Assembly (NCBI GenBank): GCA_050516505.1
Contig: CP191518.1
Span: 3,472,001 to 3,536,000 of the forward strand
Origin: Scandinavium ludwigii_A
Lineage (GTDB): Bacteria; Pseudomonadota; Gammaproteobacteria; Enterobacterales; Enterobacteriaceae
Direction: 5' to 3'
DNA: 64,000 nt
Within the stretch, counting starts at the first letter, position 1. Each line of letters begins with the position of its first letter. This document shows positions 49,466-56,340 of the stretch, in pieces. Below the pieces are notes generated by a model. The model was not told the origin of the DNA, did not search any database, and saw nothing but the letters and a program-made list of their open reading frames with translations. A program made the position numbers and the translations under genes.

Positions 49466-50896
49466 ATGTCTCTTCGTCGTTCCGGTAGTCAGTCGCTGGT
49501 GAGCCTGCTGGGCCACTGGCAGGAAACCCCCTCCCGCACCTCACTCTGGCGTCAGCTGGCTGAGGCACTGCGACTGTTAATTCTCGACGGTCGCCTGGCG
49601 CTCGACAGCCGACTGCCCGGCGAACGCGAATTGTCGACCGCGCTCGGCGTGAGCCGCACTACAGTAGCCAGCGCGCTGGCCCAACTGCGCGATGAAGGCT
49701 ATGTGGTCAGCCGCCATGGCAGCGGTTCCCGGGTCATTCTTCCGGCGCAGCAGGCGCAAATCCCGACCCGAATGAACACCATGCAGTCGCTGAACTTATC
49801 CACTGCCGCCCTCAGTGCCGGGCCGGAAATTCATCAGGCTTATCTTCACGCGCTCTCTCTCTTACCGCAGCATTTAGCCAGCACCGGTTACGATCAGCAG
49901 GGTTTACCGGCGCTGCGCGAAGCCATTGCGCAACGTTATTGCGCACGCGGTTTGCCGACGCGCGCTGACGAAATCATGATTGTGAACGGGGCGGTGAGTG
50001 GGCTGGCGCTGATCCTGCGGCTGTTGACGGGTCCCGGCGACCGGGTGGTGGTCGATAACCCCACTTATCCGCTGGCGATTGCAGCTATTCAGGGCGCATC
50101 CTGCCGCCCGGTTGGCGTATCCTTGCCCGCGGAAGGCTGGGACGTGGACGGTCTGGCCGCCACGTTCGCGCAAACTTCACCCCGTCTTGCGTATCTGATG
50201 CCGGACTTTCATAATCCGACCGGCCGCTGTATGGACGGCCCGACTCGCCAGCGCATAGCCGACCTTTCCGCACGCACGCGCACTACGCTGGTGATTGACG
50301 AAACGATGGTTGATCTCTGGTACAACGCCCCCCCGCCGCCGCCGCTGGCCGCGTTCAACGCAGATGCACCAGTGATAACGCTGGGCTCGACGGGTAAAAG
50401 TTTTTGGGGCGGTTTGCGGCTTGGGTGGATCCGCGCTTCATCGCGCACGTTGTCTTCGCTGGTGCAGGCGCGCGATACGCTGGATTTAGGCTCGCCGCTG
50501 CTGGAGCAGCTCGCCACCGGCTGGCTACTGGAAAATGCCGACCACCTGCTACCGGAAAGACGACAGATGCTCGCCGCCCGTCGGGATATGTGCAGCGCGT
50601 TAATGGCGGAATATTTCCCGCAGTGGCGCTATGCGCAGCCGGAAGGGGGCCTTTCATTCTGGGTGGAGTTACCGGATATGCTCTCGACGCTGTTTGCCGC
50701 GCGAGCTGAAAGTGTGGGGATTCATTTGGGTACAGGAACGCGATTTGGGCTGGCCGGGGCATTTGATCGCTGGCTGCGGTTGCCGTTCACTCTGGACGAT
50801 GAAGCGCTGCGGATCGCCTTCAAAACCTTGCAACCCGTCTGGAATTCTCTGAACGGTCAGCAGAATAATTTACGAACAAGAAAAATTATCTATTAA
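49466..50896 (+). CDS. YczR-like MocR-family regulator
   Basis: The 476-residue protein carries a GntR winged helix at residues 25-90 (TSLWRQLAEALRLLILDGRLALDSRLPGERELSTALGVSRTTVASALAQL). The aminotransferase-like domain has IVNGAVSGLALILRLL, DNPTYPLAI, YLMPDFHNPTGRCMDG and the PLP lysine in GSTGKSFWGGLRLGW. The divergent YczE gene and the direct repeats between them fit the YczR-YczE pairing seen across bacteria. The effector is unknown beyond presumed PLP. Confidence 0.88.
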   Translation: MSLRRSGSQSLVSLLGHWQETPSRTSLWRQLAEALRLLILDGRLALDSRLPGERELSTALGVSRTTVASALAQLRDEGYVVSRHGSGSRVILPAQQAQIPTRMNTMQSLNLSTAALSAGPEIHQAYLHALSLLPQHLASTGYDQQGLPALREAIAQRYCARGLPTRADEIMIVNGAVSGLALILRLLTGPGDRVVVDNPTYPLAIAAIQGASCRPVGVSLPAEGWDVDGLAATFAQTSPRLAYLMPDFHNPTGRCMDGPTRQRIADLSARTRTTLVIDETMVDLWYNAPPPPPLAAFNADAPVITLGSTGKSFWGGLRLGWIRASSRTLSSLVQARDTLDLGSPLLEQLATGWLLENADHLLPERRQMLAARRDMCSALMAEYFPQWRYAQPEGGLSFWVELPDMLSTLFAARAESVGIHLGTGTRFGLAGAFDRWLRLPFTLDDEALRIAFKTLQPVWNSLNGQQNNLRTRKIIY

Positions 50897-50902
50897 AATA
50901 GC

Positions 50903-50931
50903 GACGCGCTAATAACAGCGATTAGCGCGTC
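50903..50931. terminator. Bidirectional hairpin after yczR
   Basis: GACGCGCTAAT (50903-50913) / ATTAGCGCGTC (50921-50931), a perfect 11-bp stem. T-rich TATTTTAATAG follows on the minus strand, where the two small genes at 51036-51496 end. Confidence 0.7.
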
Positions 50932-51035
50932 AAAATAATTCGTCCATGATTCATGAGATGATTTGAGTGTTTATTATCGCCGAACAGGATCCTGCTTTCA
51001 GGTTTCAGCAATATGAAAGGATGTTCACATTTTGA

Positions 51036-51251
51036 TTAATGCTGGCGTGGGATCGGGAACCCTTTCACGGTTATAATAAAGCTGTCACCGTCTTTTTTAA
51101 TTTTTGCGCCAGTGTCGCACCAGTCAGAGGCAATGCGAAAGAACTCATCGCTGCCGACATTCCAGTTCAGGCGGACATGCTTAACATATCCGGAGCGGAG
51201 CATTTCACAGGCCTCGCCGTAGTTAGCGGCTGTTGAAAGTTGTTGTTTCAT
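51036..51251 (-). CDS. Uncharacterised 71-residue protein, downstream partner of an RHH gene
   Basis: The protein begins MKQQLSTAANYGEACEMLRS and continues with a compact mixed alpha/beta pattern (VKHVRLNWNVGSDEFFRIASDW, KIKKDGDSFIITVKG). I do not recognise a family. Its ATG lies inside the stop of the preceding gene (ATGA, 51248-51251), so translation is coupled. Size, coupling and the ribbon-helix-helix partner resemble toxin-antitoxin operons, but no RelE, HigB or other toxin motif is visible. It is in an A/T-richer accessory block beside ffs. Confidence 0.7.
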   Translation of the reverse strand: MKQQLSTAANYGEACEMLRSGYVKHVRLNWNVGSDEFFRIASDWCDTGAKIKKDGDSFIITVKGFPIPRQH

Positions 51252-51496
51252 TTTCTCTTCTTCAGAATTTTTCGTATCGCTTTGATTTCTTTAGGAGTAA
51301 GAGGAGTTGATTCTTCTTCGGTATGCTGACTGTCTACCTCGTCTTCGGATACTCCCACCTCTGATGCCGTTTCTAGCGCCAGCTGCAGCAGACGTTGGGT
51401 TGCTGCGCTTAAGGTCTCGTTATGGACTTCCGCATAATGACGTAGTTGCTCTTTTAAATCGTTTTCAATTTTAACATTCAAAACCGCAGTGGTCAT
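51248..51496 (-). CDS. Small ribbon-helix-helix DNA-binding protein
   Basis: This 82-residue protein has an N-terminal MTTAVLNVKIENDLKEQLRH followed by a helix (NETLSAATQRLLQLALETA), the arrangement of RelB/ParD-type ribbon-helix-helix antitoxins. The tail is acidic then strongly basic (TEEESTPLTPKEIKAIRKIL, ending KKRK). I chose ATG 51496; the frame could extend to 51553. A near-palindrome AATTA-ACA-TAATT (51518-51530) lies just upstream and could be an autoregulatory operator. The next gene overlaps by four bases. Confidence 0.75.
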   Translation of the reverse strand: MTTAVLNVKIENDLKEQLRHYAEVHNETLSAATQRLLQLALETASEVGVSEDEVDSQHTEEESTPLTPKEIKAIRKILKKRK

Positions 51497-51777
51497 GGTC
51501 AAACTTCCCGTGCAATAAATTAACATAATTAATACACGAACATCTTTAGGCAATCCAGTAATAAATTTTTCATATATTTGAAATAATTAATTACCCATAA
51601 TAATTGTCTGCTCAATATATGACAGCCAGATGACAGTATTATTTCAGCGGCATGACAAGCTGTTTATTCTTGCTTCACATCACGCACAGTAACACTCAAA
51701 TTTGAAGGTTGATAATGCGTTTATCCGGCATGCTTCAGAATGGGGAACACTGGAAAAAAGTTGAGATGAGGTTAAGC

Positions 51778-52041
51778 ATGAAGATTTTTGTGACGGATAG
51801 CACCGGAGCGTTGCATCAGGTTGAGGGTGAAACGGTGGTGGTGGAACTCGAAAACGGAAAGACGCTGGAACTGGGTGAGTTTAACTATCGTCCGGATGCG
51901 CCACATGCGATAACAATCTGGGGTGGCCGGCAGCCGCTGGAATCCTGGACGGAAGAAGACCGTCAGTTGTCCGAACAGCTTAATCTGACGCTAATTGCCG
52001 GCAACTGCGTGGACGTATGGCCAGGTCGGCCGAAAAAGTAA
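51778..52041 (+). CDS. Uncharacterised 87-residue protein
   Basis: The product starts MKIFVTDSTGALHQVEGETV and contains VVVELENGKTLELGEFNYRPDAPHAITIWGGRQP, a beta-rich pattern, then a helical EEDRQLSEQLNLTL segment. I do not recognise the family. I chose ATG 51778, seven bases after GAGG. An in-frame ATG at 51715 with AAGG upstream would add 21 residues. It is divergent from the ribbon-helix-helix pair. The 290 bases after it contain no gene I can support, only a weak frame from 52068 to 52208. Confidence 0.6.
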   Translation: MKIFVTDSTGALHQVEGETVVVELENGKTLELGEFNYRPDAPHAITIWGGRQPLESWTEEDRQLSEQLNLTLIAGNCVDVWPGRPKK

Positions 52042-52333
52042 CCCCTCACGCCGGACATGCACAGGCGATGAGCATACGCTTTGCCATATACCGCTCGTTG
52101 GAAAATATTGCCGATGAAAAGCATCTGAGTGTTTACGGAGAAGAATCTATCACCTGCGACGAACTGCTTCCGCGACAAAAATATGTATATGCTATCCAGG
52201 GCGGGTAGATCCCCCGGCAATTATTGCGCAACGCCATCCTTGTGTTGCGCAATATATCCCGCAGTCTGGCAATGAAAATAATCACGTTGATTACTCTCAC
52301 CTTCCGGACATAATAATGACGGGATGGTAGCCG

Positions 52334-52957
52334 TCATTCAGGCAAGTTGTTAATTTTGAGCTGATACCCTCCCCGTTCGTAGTCGATATATTTCTTCTTT
52401 TTTAATGATGAGACAACATTGAGAATACTGCTGCGTGACAGGCCGGTACGTTCCTGAATGTAGTTCAGAATGTTGACTCGATATTTTCTTTCTTCTGGCA
52501 ACTGATCCAGTTCCTGTAGATACTGATGCACAACCGGTGGTGTACGTTGATTAACAATCTGCATATCACGATACACCATGTAAGTCGTGTGATATGTGGC
52601 CAACTCTGCGACTGCCCGCCATAAGCTGAGCCGCTCAATTTCGCCAATCGCCAGCCTGGCGTCTACGCGTATCATCGTGCACTTCGTTTCGGCCCTGATG
52701 AGATTGCTGCGAATAGGACAAAACATTTCTGTAAAACCGAGTACATGCCGTTCACTGGTGCTACCCAGAAGGAGCCCATCAGATATTCTTAATACGGAAA
52801 CCTCCCCCTCGATACACAGATATATATACGGTTTCTCCTGTGTTCCCCAGCCAACTCGCTTCCGTGCAATAATATCTATTCTTTCACCTAAAGGTGTCAG
52901 GGCGTTGATTAAAATTTCAATTGCCTCATCGGGACGTTTTGGTGGACAAATCACCAT
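52334..52957 (-). CDS. IprA-family winged-helix regulator (YaiV-like)
   Basis: The 207-residue protein resembles E. coli YaiV/IprA. A cyclic-nucleotide-binding-like beta-roll (YIYLCIEGEVSVLRISDGLLLGSTSERHVLGFTEM, residues 43-80) precedes a C-terminal helix-turn-helix (RVNILNYIQERTGLSRSSILNVVSSLKKKKYIDYERGGYQLKI). IprA influences hydrogen peroxide resistance in Salmonella; most of the family is uncharacterised. GAGGAATG precedes the ATG. It is the last gene of the accessory block before ffs. Confidence 0.8.
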   Translation of the reverse strand: MVICPPKRPDEAIEILINALTPLGERIDIIARKRVGWGTQEKPYIYLCIEGEVSVLRISDGLLLGSTSERHVLGFTEMFCPIRSNLIRAETKCTMIRVDARLAIGEIERLSLWRAVAELATYHTTYMVYRDMQIVNQRTPPVVHQYLQELDQLPEERKYRVNILNYIQERTGLSRSSILNVVSSLKKKKYIDYERGGYQLKINNLPE

Positions 52958-53368
52958 CGTGCATTCCTCTTTAACATCAAAATAAAACAGCCAAATAAAA
53001 TCATGACAAATTAACTATAGAGTGACCGTGATGGTATTACATCCCCGGTGCGCTAATGTAACTAAAGAAATAAACATAAGTTTAAATTTACATGAAAGTG
53101 ATATTTTTTGTGCAATCAGCAAGAATCATCCGAAGGCATTTCTCCGCGGAATAAAGAGCGCGTGATGACAGAGGTGAAAAGAGTTTATTTCTTGGGTACG
53201 TAAAAAGTGTTTTTGTATCATTCAGGGATCGAAGATTGACTATCAAGGGTGATGGCAGAGAGGGCCGACGAAACCAGGTAAGATAGCGATGAAAAACAAC
53301 GCAACGTTCATCTGCGCTTTGCGAGAATGTCTTCAGAGAAGGAATCAAATCAGAGGGATAGCAGAAAT
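52958..53368. other. 411-base gap between the iprA-like gene and ffs
   Basis: The first half is A/T-rich (promoter region of the regulator). The rest has no supported gene: the only sizeable frame, on the minus strand from 53402 to 53088, runs out of the 4.5S RNA sequence and has no ribosome site. This junction is where backbone resumes after the accessory block. Confidence 0.5.
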
Positions 53369-53482
53369 GGGTGGGGGCCCTGCCAGCTACATCCCGGCAC
53401 ACACGTCGTCTGCCCTGGCTGCTTCCTTCCGGATCTGACCTGGTGAACAGAGTAGCGTTGCGGGAGAACCAACAGAGCCCCC
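53369..53482 (-). ncRNA. ffs: 4.5S RNA of the signal recognition particle
   Basis: On the minus strand the RNA starts GGGGGCTCTGTTGGTTCTCC and ends GCAGGGCCCCCACCC, 114 bases as in E. coli. The termini pair. The conserved apical region (CAGGTCAG, GGAA tetraloop in CCGGAAGG, AAGCAGCC) that binds Ffh is intact. It forms the SRP with Ffh and delivers membrane proteins to FtsY. Confidence 0.97.
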
Positions 53483-53513
53483 ATTGAGAGCGTTATTCCT
53501 AACGCGCTAGCGC

Positions 53514-53542
53514 ATTATCCCTGTGCGGCCCGGCAATTGCAA
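53514..53542 (-). promoter_or_regulatory. ffs promoter
   Basis: Minus strand -35 TTGCAA (53542-53537), 17-base spacer, -10 GATAAT (53519-53514), then a G/C-rich discriminator. This places the start about 24 bases before mature ffs, matching a 5'-extended precursor processed by RNase P. Confidence 0.75.
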
Positions 53543-53551
53543 CCCACCACG

Positions 53552-53707
53552 GTCTGGATGGTGGTTTATTGTGCGACCATGCCTTTGCAGCCGTCCTGTG
53601 AGAACAAGATTTCTATATTGCGAACTCGCTCCCAGCAAAAGCTGAGAGAGTGTCCAGACTGATTAAGGCTATCGGACATCCGTCTTTCTTCTTTTCAGGG
53701 GTCGACA
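53552..53707 (+). other. Structured leader-like region before the 135-codon gene
   Basis: GTCTGGA (53552-53558) can pair with TCCAGAC (53653-53659), closing about 100 bases. These include a CCACC/GGTGG stem and a CAGC-AAAA-GCTG hairpin near 53634-53645. A CAGGGG ribosome site follows before 53708. No known riboswitch family fits. Confidence 0.35.
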
Positions 53708-54115
53708 ATGATCAATTCACTGCCTTTGACACTCACGCTGCCAATGCCCGCTATCGACGAAGTGACTCTTGCCCATCAGGGGCTGAACTATTTACGCCCC
53801 AACGTGGTGTTGGATTTTATCAGCGTCAGCCCTAACGCATTGCTATTTGTCACGCCAGTGGCGGTGCTATTCGCCTCGCTTGGCGTAGTGGGCCATGTGC
53901 CTTTGCGCAGGCTGCCTGTCGCAGTTTCCGGGCGTGTGACGTATCCCATCAGTACCCAGATTCTGCCAGAATTGCGCGGAAAGTTGATTATCAACACCGC
54001 CTCCAGAAAGCTGAAATTCCTCGAAAATCAGGTGGTCAAACCCGACGAGTTTGCACCGAGTACTTCACAGGTGATTGGTCTGGCCCTGGAGTTTACCTTC
54101 CAGCAGCCCGAGTGA
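53708..54115 (+). CDS. Uncharacterised 135-residue protein between ffs and atl
   Basis: The frame begins MINSLPLTLTLPMPAIDEVT and has one hydrophobic stretch (ALLFVTPVAVLFASLGVVGHV, about residues 43-63). A beta-rich half follows (LPVAVSGRVTYPISTQI, KLIINTASRKLKFLEN, VIGLALEFTFQQPE). Codon use looks like the neighbours, and a CAGGGG site precedes the ATG. I do not recognise the family, and E. coli K-12 has no gene at this position. It may be a small membrane-associated protein. Confidence 0.55.
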   Translation: MINSLPLTLTLPMPAIDEVTLAHQGLNYLRPNVVLDFISVSPNALLFVTPVAVLFASLGVVGHVPLRRLPVAVSGRVTYPISTQILPELRGKLIINTASRKLKFLENQVVKPDEFAPSTSQVIGLALEFTFQQPE

Positions 54116-54177
54116 TCTCCACCTTCACAACCTGAAGTGCGTCGCTTATCCTGTGCTTTTCACAACGGGAAAGCGCT

Positions 54178-54489
54178 ATGGAACCCATTGATACATTTCC
54201 CCATCGGGTGTGGCAAATCGTTGCGGCCATCCCGGAGGGGGCCGTCACGACCTACGGAGACGTCGCGCGACTGGCGGGTTCGCCTCGCGCGGCGCGTCAA
54301 GTGGGTGGCGTTCTGCGCCGTTTACCGGAAGGATCAACCCTGCCGTGGCATCGGGTGGTCAATCGCCATGGCAATATTTCCCTGACCGGGCCCGATCTCC
54401 AGCGTCAGCGCCAGGCGTTGCTGTCGGAAGGGATTCAGGTATCGGGTAGCGGCAAAATTGATATGCAGAAGTATCGCTGGAATTACTGA
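54178..54489 (+). CDS. atl: Atl (YbaZ), alkyltransferase-like protein
   Basis: The 103-residue protein has the MGMT DNA-binding domain (FPHRVWQIVAAIPEGAVTTYGDVARLAGSPRAARQVGGVLRRLPEG). The usual PCHR active site is replaced by PWHR (LPWHRVVNRHGNIS), the hallmark of Atl proteins. They bind O6-alkylguanine without repairing it and hand the lesion to nucleotide excision repair. The E. coli entry has a longer N-terminus that is not needed here. It converges on ybaY, with a TCCCTCC/GGAGGGA hairpin between. Confidence 0.93.
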   Translation: MEPIDTFPHRVWQIVAAIPEGAVTTYGDVARLAGSPRAARQVGGVLRRLPEGSTLPWHRVVNRHGNISLTGPDLQRQRQALLSEGIQVSGSGKIDMQKYRWNY

Positions 54490-54513
54490 TCCCTCCCCCG
54501 CGAGGAGGAGGGA
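54490..54513. terminator. Weak hairpin atl/ybaY
   Basis: TCCCTCC (54490-54496) / GGAGGGA (54507-54513) with a ten-base loop, between the two convergent stops, followed by AAACC. Confidence 0.45.
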
Positions 54514-54521
54514 AACCGACG

Positions 54522-55091
54522 TTATGGGATTTGCGTCGGGGCAGGTACGGAAGACGACGGATTCACCTGAGTCGGTGAAGTCGACGGCACGGTTGTCGCC
54601 GCACCACCATCAGTCGCCACCGGCACTGGGGTTTGCTGCACCGGCACCAGCGTCAGGTCAGCTTTGGTACCACCATTGTTGATAACCGGCTGTACCGTAT
54701 CGGTAATGAACACCAGTTTATCGTTGATGGTCACCGCCGCACTCAGCAGGATCCGTGCGTTTGGCTGAATATCTGCCGGGTTATACGGCAATACAAAGCT
54801 GAACGGCGCCTGTTTCCCTTCCGTACGCGTCACTTTCTGAGCAAGTACTTTCGACGGCGCATCTGCCAGAGAAGCATCCGACAGCGTTACCGTCAGCACC
54901 GCATCCGGTGGCAAGGCCACTTTCTGGCGGATCCAGGCGGTACCGGAAACGTTAGGTTGCTGAATTACAGGTTGTGTAGCCTCAGAGGGGTTCGGGCTAG
55001 GCGCAGGTGTCTTGATATCCGCACTTTTTTGAGCACAGGCAGACAGTGCAACCGCAACCGCTAAACCACTTAACATGTGCACGAGTTTCAT
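54522..55091 (-). CDS. ybaY: YbaY, outer-membrane-type lipoprotein
   Basis: This 189-residue lipoprotein has a signal peptide MKLVHMLSGLAVAVALSAC with the acylated cysteine at residue 19. The YscW/YbaY domain follows (VSGTAWIRQKVALPPDAVLTVTLSDASLADAPSKVLAQ). The tail is rich in Thr, Pro and Ser. The family is linked to assembly or glycolipid functions in some species, and its role in enterics is unsettled. The ATG at 55091 follows AAGGAG; an upstream ATG at 55112 would disturb the signal. Confidence 0.94.
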   Translation of the reverse strand: MKLVHMLSGLAVAVALSACAQKSADIKTPAPSPNPSEATQPVIQQPNVSGTAWIRQKVALPPDAVLTVTLSDASLADAPSKVLAQKVTRTEGKQAPFSFVLPYNPADIQPNARILLSAAVTINDKLVFITDTVQPVINNGGTKADLTLVPVQQTPVPVATDGGAATTVPSTSPTQVNPSSSVPAPTQIP

Positions 55092-55308
55092 TATGTTCTC
55101 CTTATCATCCATGCAATTACAGGATTAAATCCCGCAAGAGTGAGTGGTTAAAACATTTGTGACGCAGTAAGTGTGGCACAGATCGTAGATATTTGCCTGT
55201 AATCGCGCCGTTATTCAGATAATTGCACCCATCGGACCACTTCGAAAACTGCGTTATACTGTGGCTATTCCCGCGCAGCACGCGGTCTTTTTACCTTTGA
55301 GGACATTT

Positions 55309-56169
55309 ATGAGTCAGGCTCTCTCTAATCTGCTAACCCTGTTAAATCTGGAAAAAATTGAAGAGGGATTGTTCCGCGGTCAAAGTGAGGATCTGGGCTT
55401 ACGCCAGGTATTTGGCGGTCAGGTCGTCGGTCAGGCGCTGTATGCCGCTAAAGAAACCGTGCCTGTCGACCGTCTGGTGCATTCGTTCCACAGCTACTTT
55501 TTACGCCCGGGCGACAGCCAGAAACCGATTGTGTATGACGTGGAAGTCCTCCGCGATGGCAACAGTTTCAGCGCCCGCCGCGTGGCCGCTATCCAGAACG
55601 GTAAACCGATTTTTTATATGACCGCCTCTTTCCAGGCGCCGGAATCAGGCTACGAACATCAAAAACAGATGCCGCAGGCCCCTGCTCCTGATTCGCTGAC
55701 ATCCGAAACAGATATCGCCCGTCAGTTGGCGCATCTGCTGCCCCCGCAGGTGAAAGAGAAATTCCTGTGTGACAAGCCGCTGGAGATTCGTCCGGTCGAG
55801 TTTCATAACCCAATGAAGGGACACGTGGCTGAGCCAAAACGCCAAGTGTGGATCCGCGCCAATGGCACGGTGGCCGATGATTTCCGCGTGCATCAGTATC
55901 TGCTGGGCTATGCGTCTGATTTTAACTTTCTGCCGGTCGCCCTACAGCCGCACGGCGTGGGCTTCCTCGAAAAAGGGATGCAGGTCGCGACGATTGACCA
56001 TTCCATGTGGTTCCATCGTCCGTTCAATATGAACGAATGGCTGCTGTACAGCGTGGAGAGCACGTCTGCGTCGAGCGCACGCGGTTTTGTTCGCGGTGAG
56101 TTTTATACGCAGGAGGGTGTGCTGGTCGCGTCGACGGTACAGGAAGGCGTGATACGTAATCGCAATTGA
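55309..56169 (+). CDS. tesB: TesB, acyl-CoA thioesterase II
   Basis: The 286-residue enzyme has two tandem hot-dog domains: FRGQSEDLGLRQVFGGQVVGQAL and HSFHSYFLRPGDSQKPIVYDVEVLRDGNSF first, then LGYASDFNFLPVALQPHG with the catalytic Asp and IDHSMWFHRPF. It hydrolyses medium and long acyl-CoAs. The ATG at 55309 with GAGGAC upstream gives the E. coli length; a GTG at 55261 is upstream but unlikely. It converges on amtB across a duplicated terminator. Confidence 0.96.
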   Translation: MSQALSNLLTLLNLEKIEEGLFRGQSEDLGLRQVFGGQVVGQALYAAKETVPVDRLVHSFHSYFLRPGDSQKPIVYDVEVLRDGNSFSARRVAAIQNGKPIFYMTASFQAPESGYEHQKQMPQAPAPDSLTSETDIARQLAHLLPPQVKEKFLCDKPLEIRPVEFHNPMKGHVAEPKRQVWIRANGTVADDFRVHQYLLGYASDFNFLPVALQPHGVGFLEKGMQVATIDHSMWFHRPFNMNEWLLYSVESTSASSARGFVRGEFYTQEGVLVASTVQEGVIRNRN

Positions 56170-56218
56170 GGTTTGTGCGGCCTGATGGGTTTTCTGCGGC
56201 CTGATGCCCTCACCCCAG

Positions 56219-56239
56219 CCCTCTCCCACAGGGAGAGGG
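56219..56239. repeat. CCCTCTCCC/GGGAGAGGG palindrome after tesB
   Basis: Perfect nine-base arms (56219-56227, 56231-56239), loop ACA, preceded by CTGCGGCCTGATGCCCTC. The GCGGCCTGATG flank itself occurs twice (near 56177 and 56196). It is the fifth copy of the dispersed family. Confidence 0.75.
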
Positions 56240-56340
56240 TGCAAACATTAAAAACGGCAATCAAAGGATTGCCGTTTTGCTTTTACCTTGAGAGGGTGCA
56301 AACATTAAAACGGCAACCCTAGGTTGCCGTTTGCTTTTAT
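56233..56340. terminator. Tandemly duplicated bidirectional terminator tesB/amtB
   Basis: Two copies of a unit starting GAGAGGGTGCAAACATTAAA occur at 56233 and 56290, 57 bases apart. Hairpin 1 is AAAACGGCAATC/GATTGCCGTTTT (56251-56278); hairpin 2 is AAACGGCAACC/GGTTGCCGTTT (56308-56332). Each is followed by GCTTTTA on the plus strand and by TTTTAATG on the minus strand. Confidence 0.88.

Noticed and set aside
52017..52208. 63-codon frame overlapping the end of the 51778 gene
   Set aside because: The overlap and weak internal start (ATG 52068 with a poor AGG) do not support a gene, although the region is otherwise empty.
53088..53402. 104-codon minus-strand frame overlapping the 3' part of ffs
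   Set aside because: It begins inside the 4.5S RNA, has no ribosome site and no recognisable pattern; ffs explains the overlap.
53641..53650. CTGAGA motif resembling part of a thiamin (TPP) riboswitch
   Set aside because: The other invariant THI-box segment (CCTGATCTGG type) is missing and the downstream gene is not thiamin-related; it is better read as one side of a small hairpin.
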